From Rhodobacter sp036398515 (GTDB lineage: Bacteria; Pseudomonadota; Alphaproteobacteria; Rhodobacterales; Rhodobacteraceae), in NCBI GenBank assembly GCA_036398515.1, contig DASWPI010000080.1, forward strand, positions 1-64,000: a DNA stretch of 64,000 nt, read 5' to 3'. A model generated the notes under the pieces. It was given only the letters and a program-made list of their open reading frames with translations. It was not told the DNA's origin and made no database searches. Made by a program: the position numbers and the translations under genes. Positions 33,245 through 41,020 of this stretch are shown here, piece after piece; within the stretch, counting starts at the first letter, position 1; each line of letters opens with the position of its first letter.

Positions 33245-33858
33245 CCCAGCCCGGCTTTGACATCCCGTCCCTGGCGGAACAGGAACGCATGGTCGAGGCG
33301 ATGCTGTTCGCCTCGGCGCAGCCATTGACCCTGCGCGACATGGCCAAGCGCATGCCGCAGGGTGCCGATGCCGCCGAGGCGCTGGCCCTGTTGCGGCAAC
33401 GCTATCAGGGGCGCGGGGTGCAGATCGTGCGGGTGGGCGACGGATGGGCCTATCGCACGGCGCCCGATCTGGGGTTCCTGATGCAGCAGCAGATCGCCGA
33501 GCAGAAAAAGCTGTCGCGGGCGGCGGTCGAAACGCTGGCCATCGTCGCCTATCACCAGCCCGTCACCCGCGCCGAGATAGAGGAAATCCGCGGTGTCGCG
33601 GTCTCACGCGGGACGCTGGATCAATTGCTGGAGCTGGGCTGGATTCGCTTTGGCCGGCGGCGGATGACGCCCGGTCGGCCGCTGACCTTTGTCGTGACCG
33701 AGGAATTTCTGGATCAGTTCGGGCTGGAAAGCGCGCGTGACCTGCCGGGGCTGAAGGAATTGCGTGCGGCCGGGCTGTTGGACAACCGCCCGATGCCCGG
33801 TGGATTGCTGGACGAAGATCCCGACGCCAAGGGGCAGAACGAGATGTTCGAGGAATAA
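33241..33858 (+). CDS. scpB: Segregation and condensation protein B
   Basis: A 205-residue ScpB with two winged-helix domains, which dimerises and binds ScpA in the SMC complex. VEAMLFASAQPLTLRDMAKRMP opens the first domain, and LSRAAVETLAIVAYHQPVTRAEIEEIRGVAVSRGTLDQLLELGWI is the signature of the second. Its stop codon abuts the stop of the convergent dcd gene with no spacer and no visible terminator. In many relatives tatABC follows scpB; here the run ends. Confidence 0.95.
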   Translation: MTQPGFDIPSLAEQERMVEAMLFASAQPLTLRDMAKRMPQGADAAEALALLRQRYQGRGVQIVRVGDGWAYRTAPDLGFLMQQQIAEQKKLSRAAVETLAIVAYHQPVTRAEIEEIRGVAVSRGTLDQLLELGWIRFGRRRMTPGRPLTFVVTEEFLDQFGLESARDLPGLKELRAAGLLDNRPMPGGLLDEDPDAKGQNEMFEE

Positions 33859-34929
33859 TCAGCGGAAGTTTTTCGCCAGTTTCAGCCCCTGGCCCTGATA
33901 ATTCGACGCGATCCCCGCGCCATACAACCGGTCCGGGCGTTCGGCCATGCGTTCATAGACCAACCGGCCCACCACCTGACCGTGTTCCAGCACAAAGGGT
34001 GCCTCGTGGCAGCGCACCTCCAGCACGCCGCGCGACCCGATGCCCCCCGCCGCGCTATGCCCAAATCCGGGATCGAAAAACCCGGCATAATGCACCCGGA
34101 ATTCCCCCACCATCGCCAGAAACGGGGCCATCTCGGCGGCGTAATCGGGGGGAATGGTCACCGCTTCGCGTGAGACCAGAATATAGAAGGCACCGGGGTC
34201 CAGAATGATCCGGCCCTCGGTCGTGTGCAGCTCTTCCCAGAAATCCGCCGCCGGGTAATGGCCGATCCGGTCGATGTCGATCACCCCGGTATGCGGTTTG
34301 GCCCGATACCCCACCAGATCCCCGGTTTCCGGGCGCAGATCTACGGAAAAGCCCAGTCCCGCATCAATGACCGGCACGCCGGTGACCAGCGGCTCGATCT
34401 GGTGCAATGCCCCCAGCTCCGCGTCATCCAGCACGGCATGGCCCTGACGGAAGCGGATCTGGTTCAGCCGCATGCCGGGGCGCACCAGCACCGAAAAGCT
34501 GCGCGGGCAGATCTCGGCGTAGATCGGGCCGTGATAGCCCTGCGGGATACGGTCGAATTCGGTGCCGCCATCGGTTATCACCCGGGTCAGCAGATCCAGC
34601 CGCCCGGTCGAGCTTTTGGCATTGGCGACGGCGGTGATACCTTGCGGCAGCGCCAGCGATTCCATCAGCGGCACCAGATAGACGCACCCCTTTTCCAGCA
34701 CGGCGCCGTTGTGCAGGTCCATCCGGTGCATTTCAAAATCGGCCAGCTTGTCGGCCACCCGCACCCCGCGTCCGGCCAGAAACGAGGCTCGCACCCGATA
34801 GGCAACGGTGCCCAGCCGCAGGTCCAGACTGGCGGGTTGGATCTGGGCCGCCGTGACCTGTGGTGTGGCCCGGATCTGGGCTTCGGTAATCAACCGGCGG
34901 ATGGCGCTATCGGGCAAAACTCCGGGCAT
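33859..34929 (-). CDS. dcd: dCTP deaminase, double-domain form
   Basis: A 356-residue protein, about twice the length of E. coli Dcd, made of two dUTPase-like jelly-roll halves. The first half has ITAVANAKSSTGRLDLLTRVITDGGTEFDRIPQGYHGPIYAEI; the second has VHYAGFFDPGFGHSAAGG and LEVRCHEAPFVLEHGQ, matching the Dcd IDPG and catalytic Glu regions. It would deaminate dCTP to dUTP, feeding dut in the same window. I start at MPGVLPD (34929): the longer frame runs through the tRNA-Pro gene and its terminator and is impossible. Confidence 0.88.
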   Translation of the reverse strand: MPGVLPDSAIRRLITEAQIRATPQVTAAQIQPASLDLRLGTVAYRVRASFLAGRGVRVADKLADFEMHRMDLHNGAVLEKGCVYLVPLMESLALPQGITAVANAKSSTGRLDLLTRVITDGGTEFDRIPQGYHGPIYAEICPRSFSVLVRPGMRLNQIRFRQGHAVLDDAELGALHQIEPLVTGVPVIDAGLGFSVDLRPETGDLVGYRAKPHTGVIDIDRIGHYPAADFWEELHTTEGRIILDPGAFYILVSREAVTIPPDYAAEMAPFLAMVGEFRVHYAGFFDPGFGHSAAGGIGSRGVLEVRCHEAPFVLEHGQVVGRLVYERMAERPDRLYGAGIASNYQGQGLKLAKNFR

Positions 34930-34961
34930 TGCGGTGTCCTCATGATCTGGGCGAATACGCG

Positions 34962-34987
34962 AACGCCCACCCCGAAGGGTGGGCGTT
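34962..34987 (-). terminator. Terminator after tRNA-Pro
   Basis: A perfect 11-bp stem (34962–34972 with 34977–34987) with a TTCG tetraloop on the minus strand begins seven bases after the encoded CCA end of the tRNA. Confidence 0.75.
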
Positions 34988-34993
34988 TCGTAA

Positions 34994-35071
34994 TGGTCGG
35001 GCCGGTGAGATTCGAACTCACGACCTTCCGCCCCCCAGACGGACGCGCTAACCAGGCTGCGCCACGGCCCG
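34994..35071 (-). tRNA. tRNA-Pro (anticodon GGG)
   Basis: On the minus strand the cloverleaf is complete: acceptor CGGGCCG pairing with CGGCCCG, D arm GCGC/GCGC around AGCCTGGTTA, anticodon stem TCCGT/GCGGA (one T·G pair) closing loop CTGGGGG with anticodon GGG, and T arm GTGAG-TTCGAAT-CTCAC. The discriminator is A and CCA is encoded. The anticodon loop has five consecutive G residues, with G37 as expected for tRNA-Pro. A promoter-like sequence lies upstream and a terminator downstream. Confidence 0.96.
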
Positions 35072-35082
35072 ACACGAGGCGC

Positions 35083-35111
35083 ATATAGAGGCATCATGGC
35101 GCTGGACGCAA
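35083..35111 (-). promoter_or_regulatory. Candidate promoter of tRNA-Pro
   Basis: On the minus strand TTGCGT (35106–35111), a 17-bp spacer and CTATAT (35083–35088) lie 12 bp before the mature 5' end of the tRNA. Confidence 0.45.
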
Positions 35112-35166
35112 GCGGCAAAACGCAACTTTTCGCGCTGGCATGATGCCCCCGTCACCGATGAGGGGA

Positions 35167-35775
35167 TCAGCGTTGCACGGCCCCTGCCGGGGCGGACATC
35201 CGGTCGCGCAGCGCGATCATCCGGTCGCGCAATGCCAGCAGGCGAATCCGCTCGACCGTGCTGAAATCGCCGGGGTTCAGCCCTTGCAATGCGGCCTGCA
35301 ATTGCTGCAAAGGGGCAACCGGGACGGCGGTGTCGGCCACAGGGGATATGACGGCGAAGGCGACGATTTCCGCCCTGATCGGGTCAGGTTCGGCGATGGC
35401 AAACGGTGCTTCGGGCACAATTTCCTCAACCGGTGTTATGACCTGCGCCGCCTCGGGCGGCGAGGGGAAAGTGTAGATCTGTGCCGGGGGCGCATCCTCG
35501 AAGGCGATTGTCGCGCGTGCGGCCACCGCAGAGGTGCCCTGCTCCTTCAGGATTTTCTGCACACCCCGAATGGTCAGCCCGTCTTCATGCAGCAATTGCT
35601 TGATTCCGGCCAGTAACGCGACATCGCCCGGGCGGTAATAGCGCCGCCCACCGGCACGCTTCAACGGCTTCACCTGGGGAAAGCGGCTCTCCCAGAAACG
35701 CAGGACGTGGGTGGGCGTGTCCAGCAGCAGAGAAACTTCGGAAATCGTGCGGAATGCATCAGCAGATTTCGTCAT
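35167..35775 (-). CDS. MerR-family transcriptional regulator
   Basis: A 202-residue regulator with an N-terminal MerR winged helix (FRTISEVSLLLDTPTHVLRFWESRFPQVKPLKRAGGRRYYRPGDV, residues about 8–52) and the following helix typical of the family. The C-terminal part (about 95–202) is Pro/Ala/Val-rich without the cysteines of metal-sensing MerR proteins, so the effector is unknown. It follows ihfA on the minus strand after 114 bp and precedes tRNA-Pro, an order I recognise from other Rhodobacterales. Confidence 0.87.
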   Translation of the reverse strand: MTKSADAFRTISEVSLLLDTPTHVLRFWESRFPQVKPLKRAGGRRYYRPGDVALLAGIKQLLHEDGLTIRGVQKILKEQGTSAVAARATIAFEDAPPAQIYTFPSPPEAAQVITPVEEIVPEAPFAIAEPDPIRAEIVAFAVISPVADTAVPVAPLQQLQAALQGLNPGDFSTVERIRLLALRDRMIALRDRMSAPAGAVQR

Positions 35776-35889
35776 GGCGACGATCCCGTTCCATTATTCC
35801 GGCCGGACCTGGTGTTCGGGCCTGTTCTGTCATGCGGGCAGATATCGCGTCGCGAACGCCTGTCCCGCTGGTCGATGCCTGCAGCAGGA

Positions 35890-36192
35890 TCAGCGGTCGT
35901 TTCCGACCGCAACGCGATCCTTCATCAGATGCGAGGGGCGGAAGGACAGCACCCGACGCGGCGAGATCGGCACCTCTTCCCCCGTTTTCGGATTGCGTCC
36001 CATGCGCGAAGATTTTTCGCGCACCGAAAATGTCCCGAAGGAAGAAATCTTCACTGTCTCGCCACGCACCAGCGCGTCGGACATGTATTGCAGCACGCTT
36101 TCGACCAGTTGTGCGGATTCATTGCGCGACAGGCCGACCTCACGGAACACGGCTTCGCTAAGGTCCATACGGGTCAGGGTCTTGTCGGACAT
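35890..36192 (-). CDS. ihfA: Integration host factor subunit alpha
   Basis: A 100-residue HU/IHF-family DNA-bending protein. LTRMDLSEAVFREVGLSRNESAQLVESVLQYMSDAL forms the helical base, and VKISSFGTFSVREKSSRMGRNPKTGEEVPISPRRVLSFRPS is the beta-arm signature with the intercalating proline. LSRNES and the GRNPKTGE arm fit the alpha subunit, as does the position after fabH. It works as a heterodimer with IhfB, not in this window. Confidence 0.94.
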   Translation of the reverse strand: MSDKTLTRMDLSEAVFREVGLSRNESAQLVESVLQYMSDALVRGETVKISSFGTFSVREKSSRMGRNPKTGEEVPISPRRVLSFRPSHLMKDRVAVGNDR

Positions 36193-36297
36193 GTCATTCT
36201 CCGGGTATGGTTTGCCCTACGATGCGGGCAATGAAATCCCGAGTCAATATCAATGACTTGCGTGCGGGGTCTGGAACCACCTGCAAAGCGCGCCTGC

Positions 36298-37272
36298 CTA
36301 CCAGCGCAGCACAACCGAACCCCAGGACAGCCCGCCGCCGATGGCCTCGGTCACCACGACATCGCCGGGGCGAATCTGGCCGCGTTCCTTGCCGACAGAC
36401 AGGGCCAGCGGAATCGATGCGGCCGAAGTATTGCCGTGGTCCTGCACGGTCAGGATGACGTGGTCCAGCGGTAGCCCCATCCGTTCCGCCGTGGCCGAAA
36501 TGATCCGCAGATTCGCCTGATGCGGCACGATCCAGGTGACGTCGGCAACACTCAGCCCGGATTTGTCCAGCGCCGCATGGGCGGTTTCCGCCAGCTTGAT
36601 CACCGCGTGTTTGAATACCGCGTTGCCCTGCATCCGCAGATGTCCGGCCTGACCGGTGGTCGAAACCCCGCCGTCGACATACAGCAGATCACGGTATCGG
36701 CCATCGGAATGCAGATCGACGCCCAGAATCCCACGATCCGCGGGGGTGCCCGCCTCTTCGACGGCTTCCAGGATCACCGCACCGGCACCATCGCCGAACA
36801 GCACGCAGGTTGCGCGGTCGGACCAGTCCATGATCCGCGAGAATGTCTCGGCGCCGATCACCAGCACCCGTTTCGCCTGACCCGATAGAATCATTCCATT
36901 GGCATTGGCCAGCGCAAAGACGAACCCGGCGCAGACCGCCTGCACGTCATAGGCGAAGCCCGAGGTGGTGCCCAATCCGGCCTGCACCATCGTGGCGACC
37001 GAAGGGAAGGTGTAATCCGGCGTCGAGGTGGCGACGACGATGGCATCCATCTGATCCGCCACCATGCCCGCATCGGTCAGTGCCGCCTGCGCCGCCCGGA
37101 TCGCCAGTTGCGAGGTCGTTTCGCCCTCGGCGGCAAAATGGCGTCGCTCGATCCCGGTGCGCGACCGTATCCAGTCGTCCGTGGTATCCAGCGTCTGTTC
37201 AAATTCAGCGTTTTCAACGATGCGCTCGGGCAGATAATGGCCGACGCCGCGAACCACGGCTCTTGTTGTCAT
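36298..37272 (-). CDS. fabH: Beta-ketoacyl-ACP synthase III
   Basis: A 324-residue condensing enzyme that starts fatty-acid synthesis from acyl-CoA and malonyl-ACP. The nucleophile is C114 in DVQAVCAGFVFAL; the other triad members are His in IVPHQANLRI and Asn in QDHGNTSAAS. RTGIERRHFA and GGGLSWGS are family landmarks. It overlaps the plsX stop by four bases, so the two are translationally coupled in the rpmF–plsX–fabH order. Confidence 0.96.
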   Translation of the reverse strand: MTTRAVVRGVGHYLPERIVENAEFEQTLDTTDDWIRSRTGIERRHFAAEGETTSQLAIRAAQAALTDAGMVADQMDAIVVATSTPDYTFPSVATMVQAGLGTTSGFAYDVQAVCAGFVFALANANGMILSGQAKRVLVIGAETFSRIMDWSDRATCVLFGDGAGAVILEAVEEAGTPADRGILGVDLHSDGRYRDLLYVDGGVSTTGQAGHLRMQGNAVFKHAVIKLAETAHAALDKSGLSVADVTWIVPHQANLRIISATAERMGLPLDHVILTVQDHGNTSAASIPLALSVGKERGQIRPGDVVVTEAIGGGLSWGSVVLRW

Positions 37273-38432
37273 TTTGCGGACTCGTTGCTGGCCTGTTCAG
37301 AGGGCGCATCCTGCCCCGCCGCGATGGCAGAGGCAACCCGTGCCGCCAGCCTTTCGGCAAAGCCGGATTTCGCCAGACGCGCCGCCAGTTCGATGGCGGC
37401 GGCAACACCGGTTGCATCGGCGCTGCCATGTGATTTGATGACCGTGCCGTTCAGCCCCAGAAACACCCCGCCATTGGCGCGGCGCGGGTCAATCCGGGCA
37501 CTTAACCGCTTCAGCGCGGCCATTGCCAGCATCGCGCCCAGCTTGGCGGTCCATGAGGAGGTCAGCGCCTCTTTCAGCAGGCGCGACGCCATTTTGGCCG
37601 TACCCTCGCCGGTTTTCAGCGCGACATTGCCGGTGAAGCCATCGGTCACGATCACGTCAACGCGTTCCGATGGCAGGTCCGAACCTTCGACAAAGCCGAC
37701 GAATTCATAACCGCCCCGTTCCTGCGCCGCGGTGATCAGCTCATGCGCGGCGCGCAGCTCGGCATTGCCCTTGTGTTCTTCGGTCCCGACATTCAGCAAC
37801 CCGACGCGGGGACGTTGCAGCCCAAGCGCGTTGCGCGCATAGGAAGACCCCATCAGTGCATAGGTCAGCAGATCGGGGGCATCGGCCTTGACGTCGGCCC
37901 CCATGTCCAGCATCACGTTCCACCCCGTCGCATTGAACGACGGCCAGAACGAGGCGATGGCCGGACGCGTGACCCCGGGCAGCTTGCGCAACCGCAGCAT
38001 CGAAATCGCCATCAGGGCGCCGGTATTGCCACAGGACACCGCAACATCGGCGCGATGGTCGCGCACGGCCTCGACCGTTGCCCACATCGAGGTGTCCGAG
38101 CCGCGCCGCATCACCTGCGCGGGCTTGTCATGCATGGTCACCACGGCCTGCGCATGCACCAGCGTGCAGGCGGCCCCGATGCCATATTGGGCAATCAGAG
38201 GTGTTATTTCGTCTTCGCGCCCGTTCAGGATGAACCGCAGATCGGGATTGCGTTTCAGCGCGATTGAAACACCTTCGACGACGGCCGAGGGGCCCCGGTC
38301 GCCGCCCATGGCATCAACGGATACGACCACGGCCCCGGAACGTTTCGGGGGCGTGGTCGTCAATTTACGGACCTGCAAAGGCGCGGTGTCGGTCTGGCCC
38401 TCGGCCTGCGTCTGTTCCTGCTCAGGCAGCAT
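37269..38432 (-). CDS. plsX: Phosphate acyltransferase PlsX
   Basis: A PlsX of up to 387 residues that converts acyl-ACP to acyl-phosphate for phospholipid synthesis. The core begins VVVSVDAMGGDRGPSAVVEG and includes SCGNTGALMAISMLRLRKLPGV and VTDGFTGNVALKTGEG. The first 35–40 residues before the core are Gln/Thr/Pro-rich and are not part of the usual enzyme. The ATG at 38432 has no obvious ribosome-binding site, so a later alternative start may be used. It lies 28 bp after rpmF. Confidence 0.9.
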   Translation of the reverse strand: MLPEQEQTQAEGQTDTAPLQVRKLTTTPPKRSGAVVVSVDAMGGDRGPSAVVEGVSIALKRNPDLRFILNGREDEITPLIAQYGIGAACTLVHAQAVVTMHDKPAQVMRRGSDTSMWATVEAVRDHRADVAVSCGNTGALMAISMLRLRKLPGVTRPAIASFWPSFNATGWNVMLDMGADVKADAPDLLTYALMGSSYARNALGLQRPRVGLLNVGTEEHKGNAELRAAHELITAAQERGGYEFVGFVEGSDLPSERVDVIVTDGFTGNVALKTGEGTAKMASRLLKEALTSSWTAKLGAMLAMAALKRLSARIDPRRANGGVFLGLNGTVIKSHGSADATGVAAAIELAARLAKSGFAERLAARVASAIAAGQDAPSEQASNESAK

Positions 38433-38460
38433 CGTCGGCGGCGTCCGGGGCGCGACGGGC

Positions 38461-38667
38461 TTACGCCGCGTCGTCGTCCAGATCGGCCTCAGCCGCTTTC
38501 GCCACCACTTCACGGTCATCGTAATGACCGCAAGCGCCACAGACGTGGTGCGGGCGTTTCAGCTCACCACAGTTCGGGCATTCGGCCGGGTTGGCGGCAA
38601 CCAATGCGTCATGCGCGCGGCGCATGTTACGACGAGAGCGCGTTACTCGGTTCTGTGGGACAGCCAT
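38461..38667 (-). CDS. rpmF: 50S ribosomal protein L32
   Basis: A 68-residue L32. It begins AVPQNRVTRSRRNMRRAHDAL, then shows the zinc ribbon CPNCGELKRPHHVCGACGHY with all four cysteines kept. Position between the DUF177 gene and plsX is the standard bacterial arrangement. The basic N-terminus and acidic C-terminal tail (EADLDDDAA) are typical of alphaproteobacteria. Confidence 0.97.
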   Translation of the reverse strand: MAVPQNRVTRSRRNMRRAHDALVAANPAECPNCGELKRPHHVCGACGHYDDREVVAKAAEADLDDDAA

Positions 38668-38862
38668 GTCTAAACCTCAAGTTTTGATGGGCCGCGGCCC
38701 TGATTTACTGGAGTTTCGTCACTGGCGCCAAGCGGGCGAACCGGGTGCGAACCCAAACATCGAATGAGGCCGGGAACATAGTGGGATTCCCGCTGGTTGC
38801 AAGTCCTTTCTTGCCGTGCCTGAATGCTTCGGGTCTAGCCGCCGCAAGTATCTAAAAACATG

Positions 38863-39438
38863 TCAGTTTTCAGGGTCGTTACGGTCTTTGCGCTGCCCCA
38901 TCAGGTCACGCAGGCCCGCAAAGGGGTGGATGTCTTCGTCACTCAACGGGGCGATTCCGGGTTGGGCAAAGACCTGCGCGCCCATCTCGGCGCCATCGGC
39001 GCGCGGGTATTGCGGCAGGGCCAGTTCCAGCGCCTCCAGCGCCACTGCGGCCAGATCGACCGTGGCGGGCAGCGCCTCGGCGGTGTCGTCTTCGGGCATT
39101 TCCACCTCTTCTCCCTCTGGCACCGGCATGTCGGCCAGATAACGGCGGGTGACCGTTTCGCGCAGTTCCGTGCGCACAGGAGCCAGGGTCACCACGCAGG
39201 GCTGTTCCACCCGTGCGTCCAGTTCGGCGTCCAATACCCAATCGCTGCGGCCCCGTGGCGTCAGCGTGCCGCGGAACCGCAAGGCGGGCACGGCGGTGAT
39301 TCCGGCCCAGACCGCCACGGCGGCGCGGGTGGCGGCATCGGGTTTCAGGTCGAACCGGGTGGGTTTGCGCGCGCCCAGATCGGCGATGCGGATCGGGTGT
39401 GCCCAGGGCGGGGGGGCGTTCAGCGGCAGCTCGGACAT
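38863..39438 (-). CDS. DUF177 (YceD) family protein
   Basis: A 191-residue protein of the DUF177/YceD family, linked in other organisms to 23S rRNA accumulation. FRGTLTPRGRSDWVLDAELDARVEQPCVVTLAPV is the conserved central beta region, followed by an acidic stretch (EGEEVEMPEDDTAEAL) and DLAAVALEALELALPQYPRADGAE. I start at 39438 (MSELPLN), where similarity begins; the frame extends upstream over the bamE gene and cannot be coding. A 195-bp spacer separates it from rpmF. Confidence 0.88.
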   Translation of the reverse strand: MSELPLNAPPPWAHPIRIADLGARKPTRFDLKPDAATRAAVAVWAGITAVPALRFRGTLTPRGRSDWVLDAELDARVEQPCVVTLAPVRTELRETVTRRYLADMPVPEGEEVEMPEDDTAEALPATVDLAAVALEALELALPQYPRADGAEMGAQVFAQPGIAPLSDEDIHPFAGLRDLMGQRKDRNDPEN

Positions 39439-39561
39439 CGGGGGCCTTTCAAAAGGGGTGGATCGGCCGACCGGTGCATGGTGCTGGCGCATGGTGCTTG
39501 AGGGTCGGGCCTTGTTGTTGTAATCGGGATAAAAGGCCACAGGCCGTGAGGCAAGAGGGGG

Positions 39562-40047
39562 ATGCAGGTGAGCACCGGAACCGTGACGCGGAAGCGGCGC
39601 GCCGCGCAGGCGGTGATGCTTGTGGTTGCCCTGTTCGTGGCAGGCTGTCAGGCGATCTATCGCGATCATGGCTATGTGCCGACCGAACGGGAACTGGCGC
39701 AGGTCGTCGTGGGCAAAAGCACCCGCGAAGATGTGGCCACGGCCATTGGCCGGCCGTCGTCGACCGGCGTACTGGAAGGGTCGGGCTGGTATTACGTCGG
39801 CTCGCGCTGGCGCCACTTCGGCCCGCGGGCACCGCAGGAAATCGACCGTCAGGTCGTGGCCGTCAGCTTTGGCGCCAATGGCATGGTCTCGAATGTGGAA
39901 CGCTATGGCCTGGACAAGGGTGAGGTCGTGGTGCTGTCGCGGCGCGTGACCGAATCGAATATCAAGGGCGTCAGCGTCATCGGTCAGTTGCTGGGCAACA
40001 TCGGCCGGATGAACGCCAGCCAATTGGTGGATTCGCCGCGTAATTGA
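39562..40047 (+). CDS. bamE: Outer-membrane assembly lipoprotein BamE (SmpA/OmlA)
   Basis: A 161-residue lipoprotein of the beta-barrel assembly machinery. The signal sequence ends in the lipobox LFVAGC with C29 as the lipidated residue. The mature part starts with the family motif HGYVPTERELAQVVVGKSTREDVATAIGRPSSTGV and WYYVGSRW. The C-terminal extension past residue 115 is common in alphaproteobacteria. AGAGGGGG precedes the ATG. It is divergent from the DUF177 gene. It would sit in the inner leaflet of the outer membrane. Confidence 0.92.
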   Translation: MQVSTGTVTRKRRAAQAVMLVVALFVAGCQAIYRDHGYVPTERELAQVVVGKSTREDVATAIGRPSSTGVLEGSGWYYVGSRWRHFGPRAPQEIDRQVVAVSFGANGMVSNVERYGLDKGEVVVLSRRVTESNIKGVSVIGQLLGNIGRMNASQLVDSPRN

Positions 40048-40176
40048 TATTTTGCACCCCGCACCTGACCGTGCCGGGGCGTTTGCAACAAAACCCGCCG
40101 CGTCGCAGCGGTTTCACGTTTGTCGGCTATCATACCTGCCGTATGTTGCACCGGGGTAGCCGGTTCGGAGACGGGA

Positions 40177-40932
40177 ATGTTTGCGCTGGCAAGGGGCCGC
40201 TATGCGGCGCGTTTCGCAACGAACGAAGCCGATCTGCGCGCCGCGCAGATGTTGCGCTGGCGCAGTTTCATTGGCCGGCATCGTGACGATGAGGCGGCAG
40301 ATCACCGCGATGCCGATGCCTTTGACGCGATGTGCCGGCATGTTCTGGTCGAGGATGTCGCGTCGGGGCGGCTGGTCTGTTGCTTCCGCATCCTGAACCT
40401 GCGCGACGGGGCGGATATCGGCCGCAGTTATTCCGCACAATTCTATGAGCTGTCGGCGCTGCGCGGATATCGCGGGCGGATGGTGGAAATGGGGCGGTTC
40501 TGTCTGGACCCTGATATGCATGACCCCGATATCCTGCGCGTGGCATGGGCGGCGATGACGCGCTTTGTGGATGAGGAGGGGGTCGAGCTGCTGTTTGGTT
40601 GCTCGTCCTTCACCGGCACGGCGTGGCAGAATTACGCGGATGCGTTCGCGCTGCTGGCGGATCGGCATCTGGCGCCGCCGCGCTGGTTGCCACGGATCAA
40701 GGCGCCGCGTGTGGTGCGCTATGTGCGGGCGCTGGCCGGGCGTGTAGGGGACCCGCAAAAGGCGATGCGGGAAATGCCGCCATTGCTGCGCAGCTACCTT
40801 CTGATGGGGGGGTGGGTCAGCGATCATGCGGTGATCGACCCGGATCTGAACACGCTGCATGTGTTTACCGGGCTGGAAATCCGGTCGATTCCGCCGGGGC
40901 GGGCGCGGGCCTTGCGGATGGTTGCCGGATAG
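40177..40932 (+). CDS. olsB: L-ornithine N-alpha-acyltransferase OlsB
   Basis: A 251-residue GNAT-fold acyltransferase that attaches a 3-hydroxyacyl chain from ACP to ornithine, the first step of ornithine-lipid synthesis. FATNEADLRAAQMLRWRSFI opens the fold; EMGRFCLDPDMHDPDILRVAWAAM and LFGCSSFTGT are the family landmarks. I start at 40177 (MFALARGR) after GGAGACGGG. The second enzyme, OlsA, is not next to it: an ABC-F gene follows after 88 bp. Ornithine lipids replace phospholipids under phosphate limitation. Confidence 0.88.
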   Translation: MFALARGRYAARFATNEADLRAAQMLRWRSFIGRHRDDEAADHRDADAFDAMCRHVLVEDVASGRLVCCFRILNLRDGADIGRSYSAQFYELSALRGYRGRMVEMGRFCLDPDMHDPDILRVAWAAMTRFVDEEGVELLFGCSSFTGTAWQNYADAFALLADRHLAPPRWLPRIKAPRVVRYVRALAGRVGDPQKAMREMPPLLRSYLLMGGWVSDHAVIDPDLNTLHVFTGLEIRSIPPGRARALRMVAG

Positions 40933-41020
40933 GGCGGGCCGCGCATGATGCGTCAGGAAAACAGGGGCGGACCGCGCGGGACCGTTGACGTTTGGCTGAC
41001 GCCCCTGTAGCCCGGCTGGC

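Noticed and set aside
34994..35071. tRNA-Pro as an integration site with an adjacent island
   Set aside because: Genes on both sides are core, no integrase is present, and I see no repeat of the tRNA 3' end nearby.
34930..35118. N-terminal extension of the dCTP deaminase frame
   Set aside because: It would translate the tRNA-Pro gene and its terminator. The ATG at 34929 starts the conserved protein.
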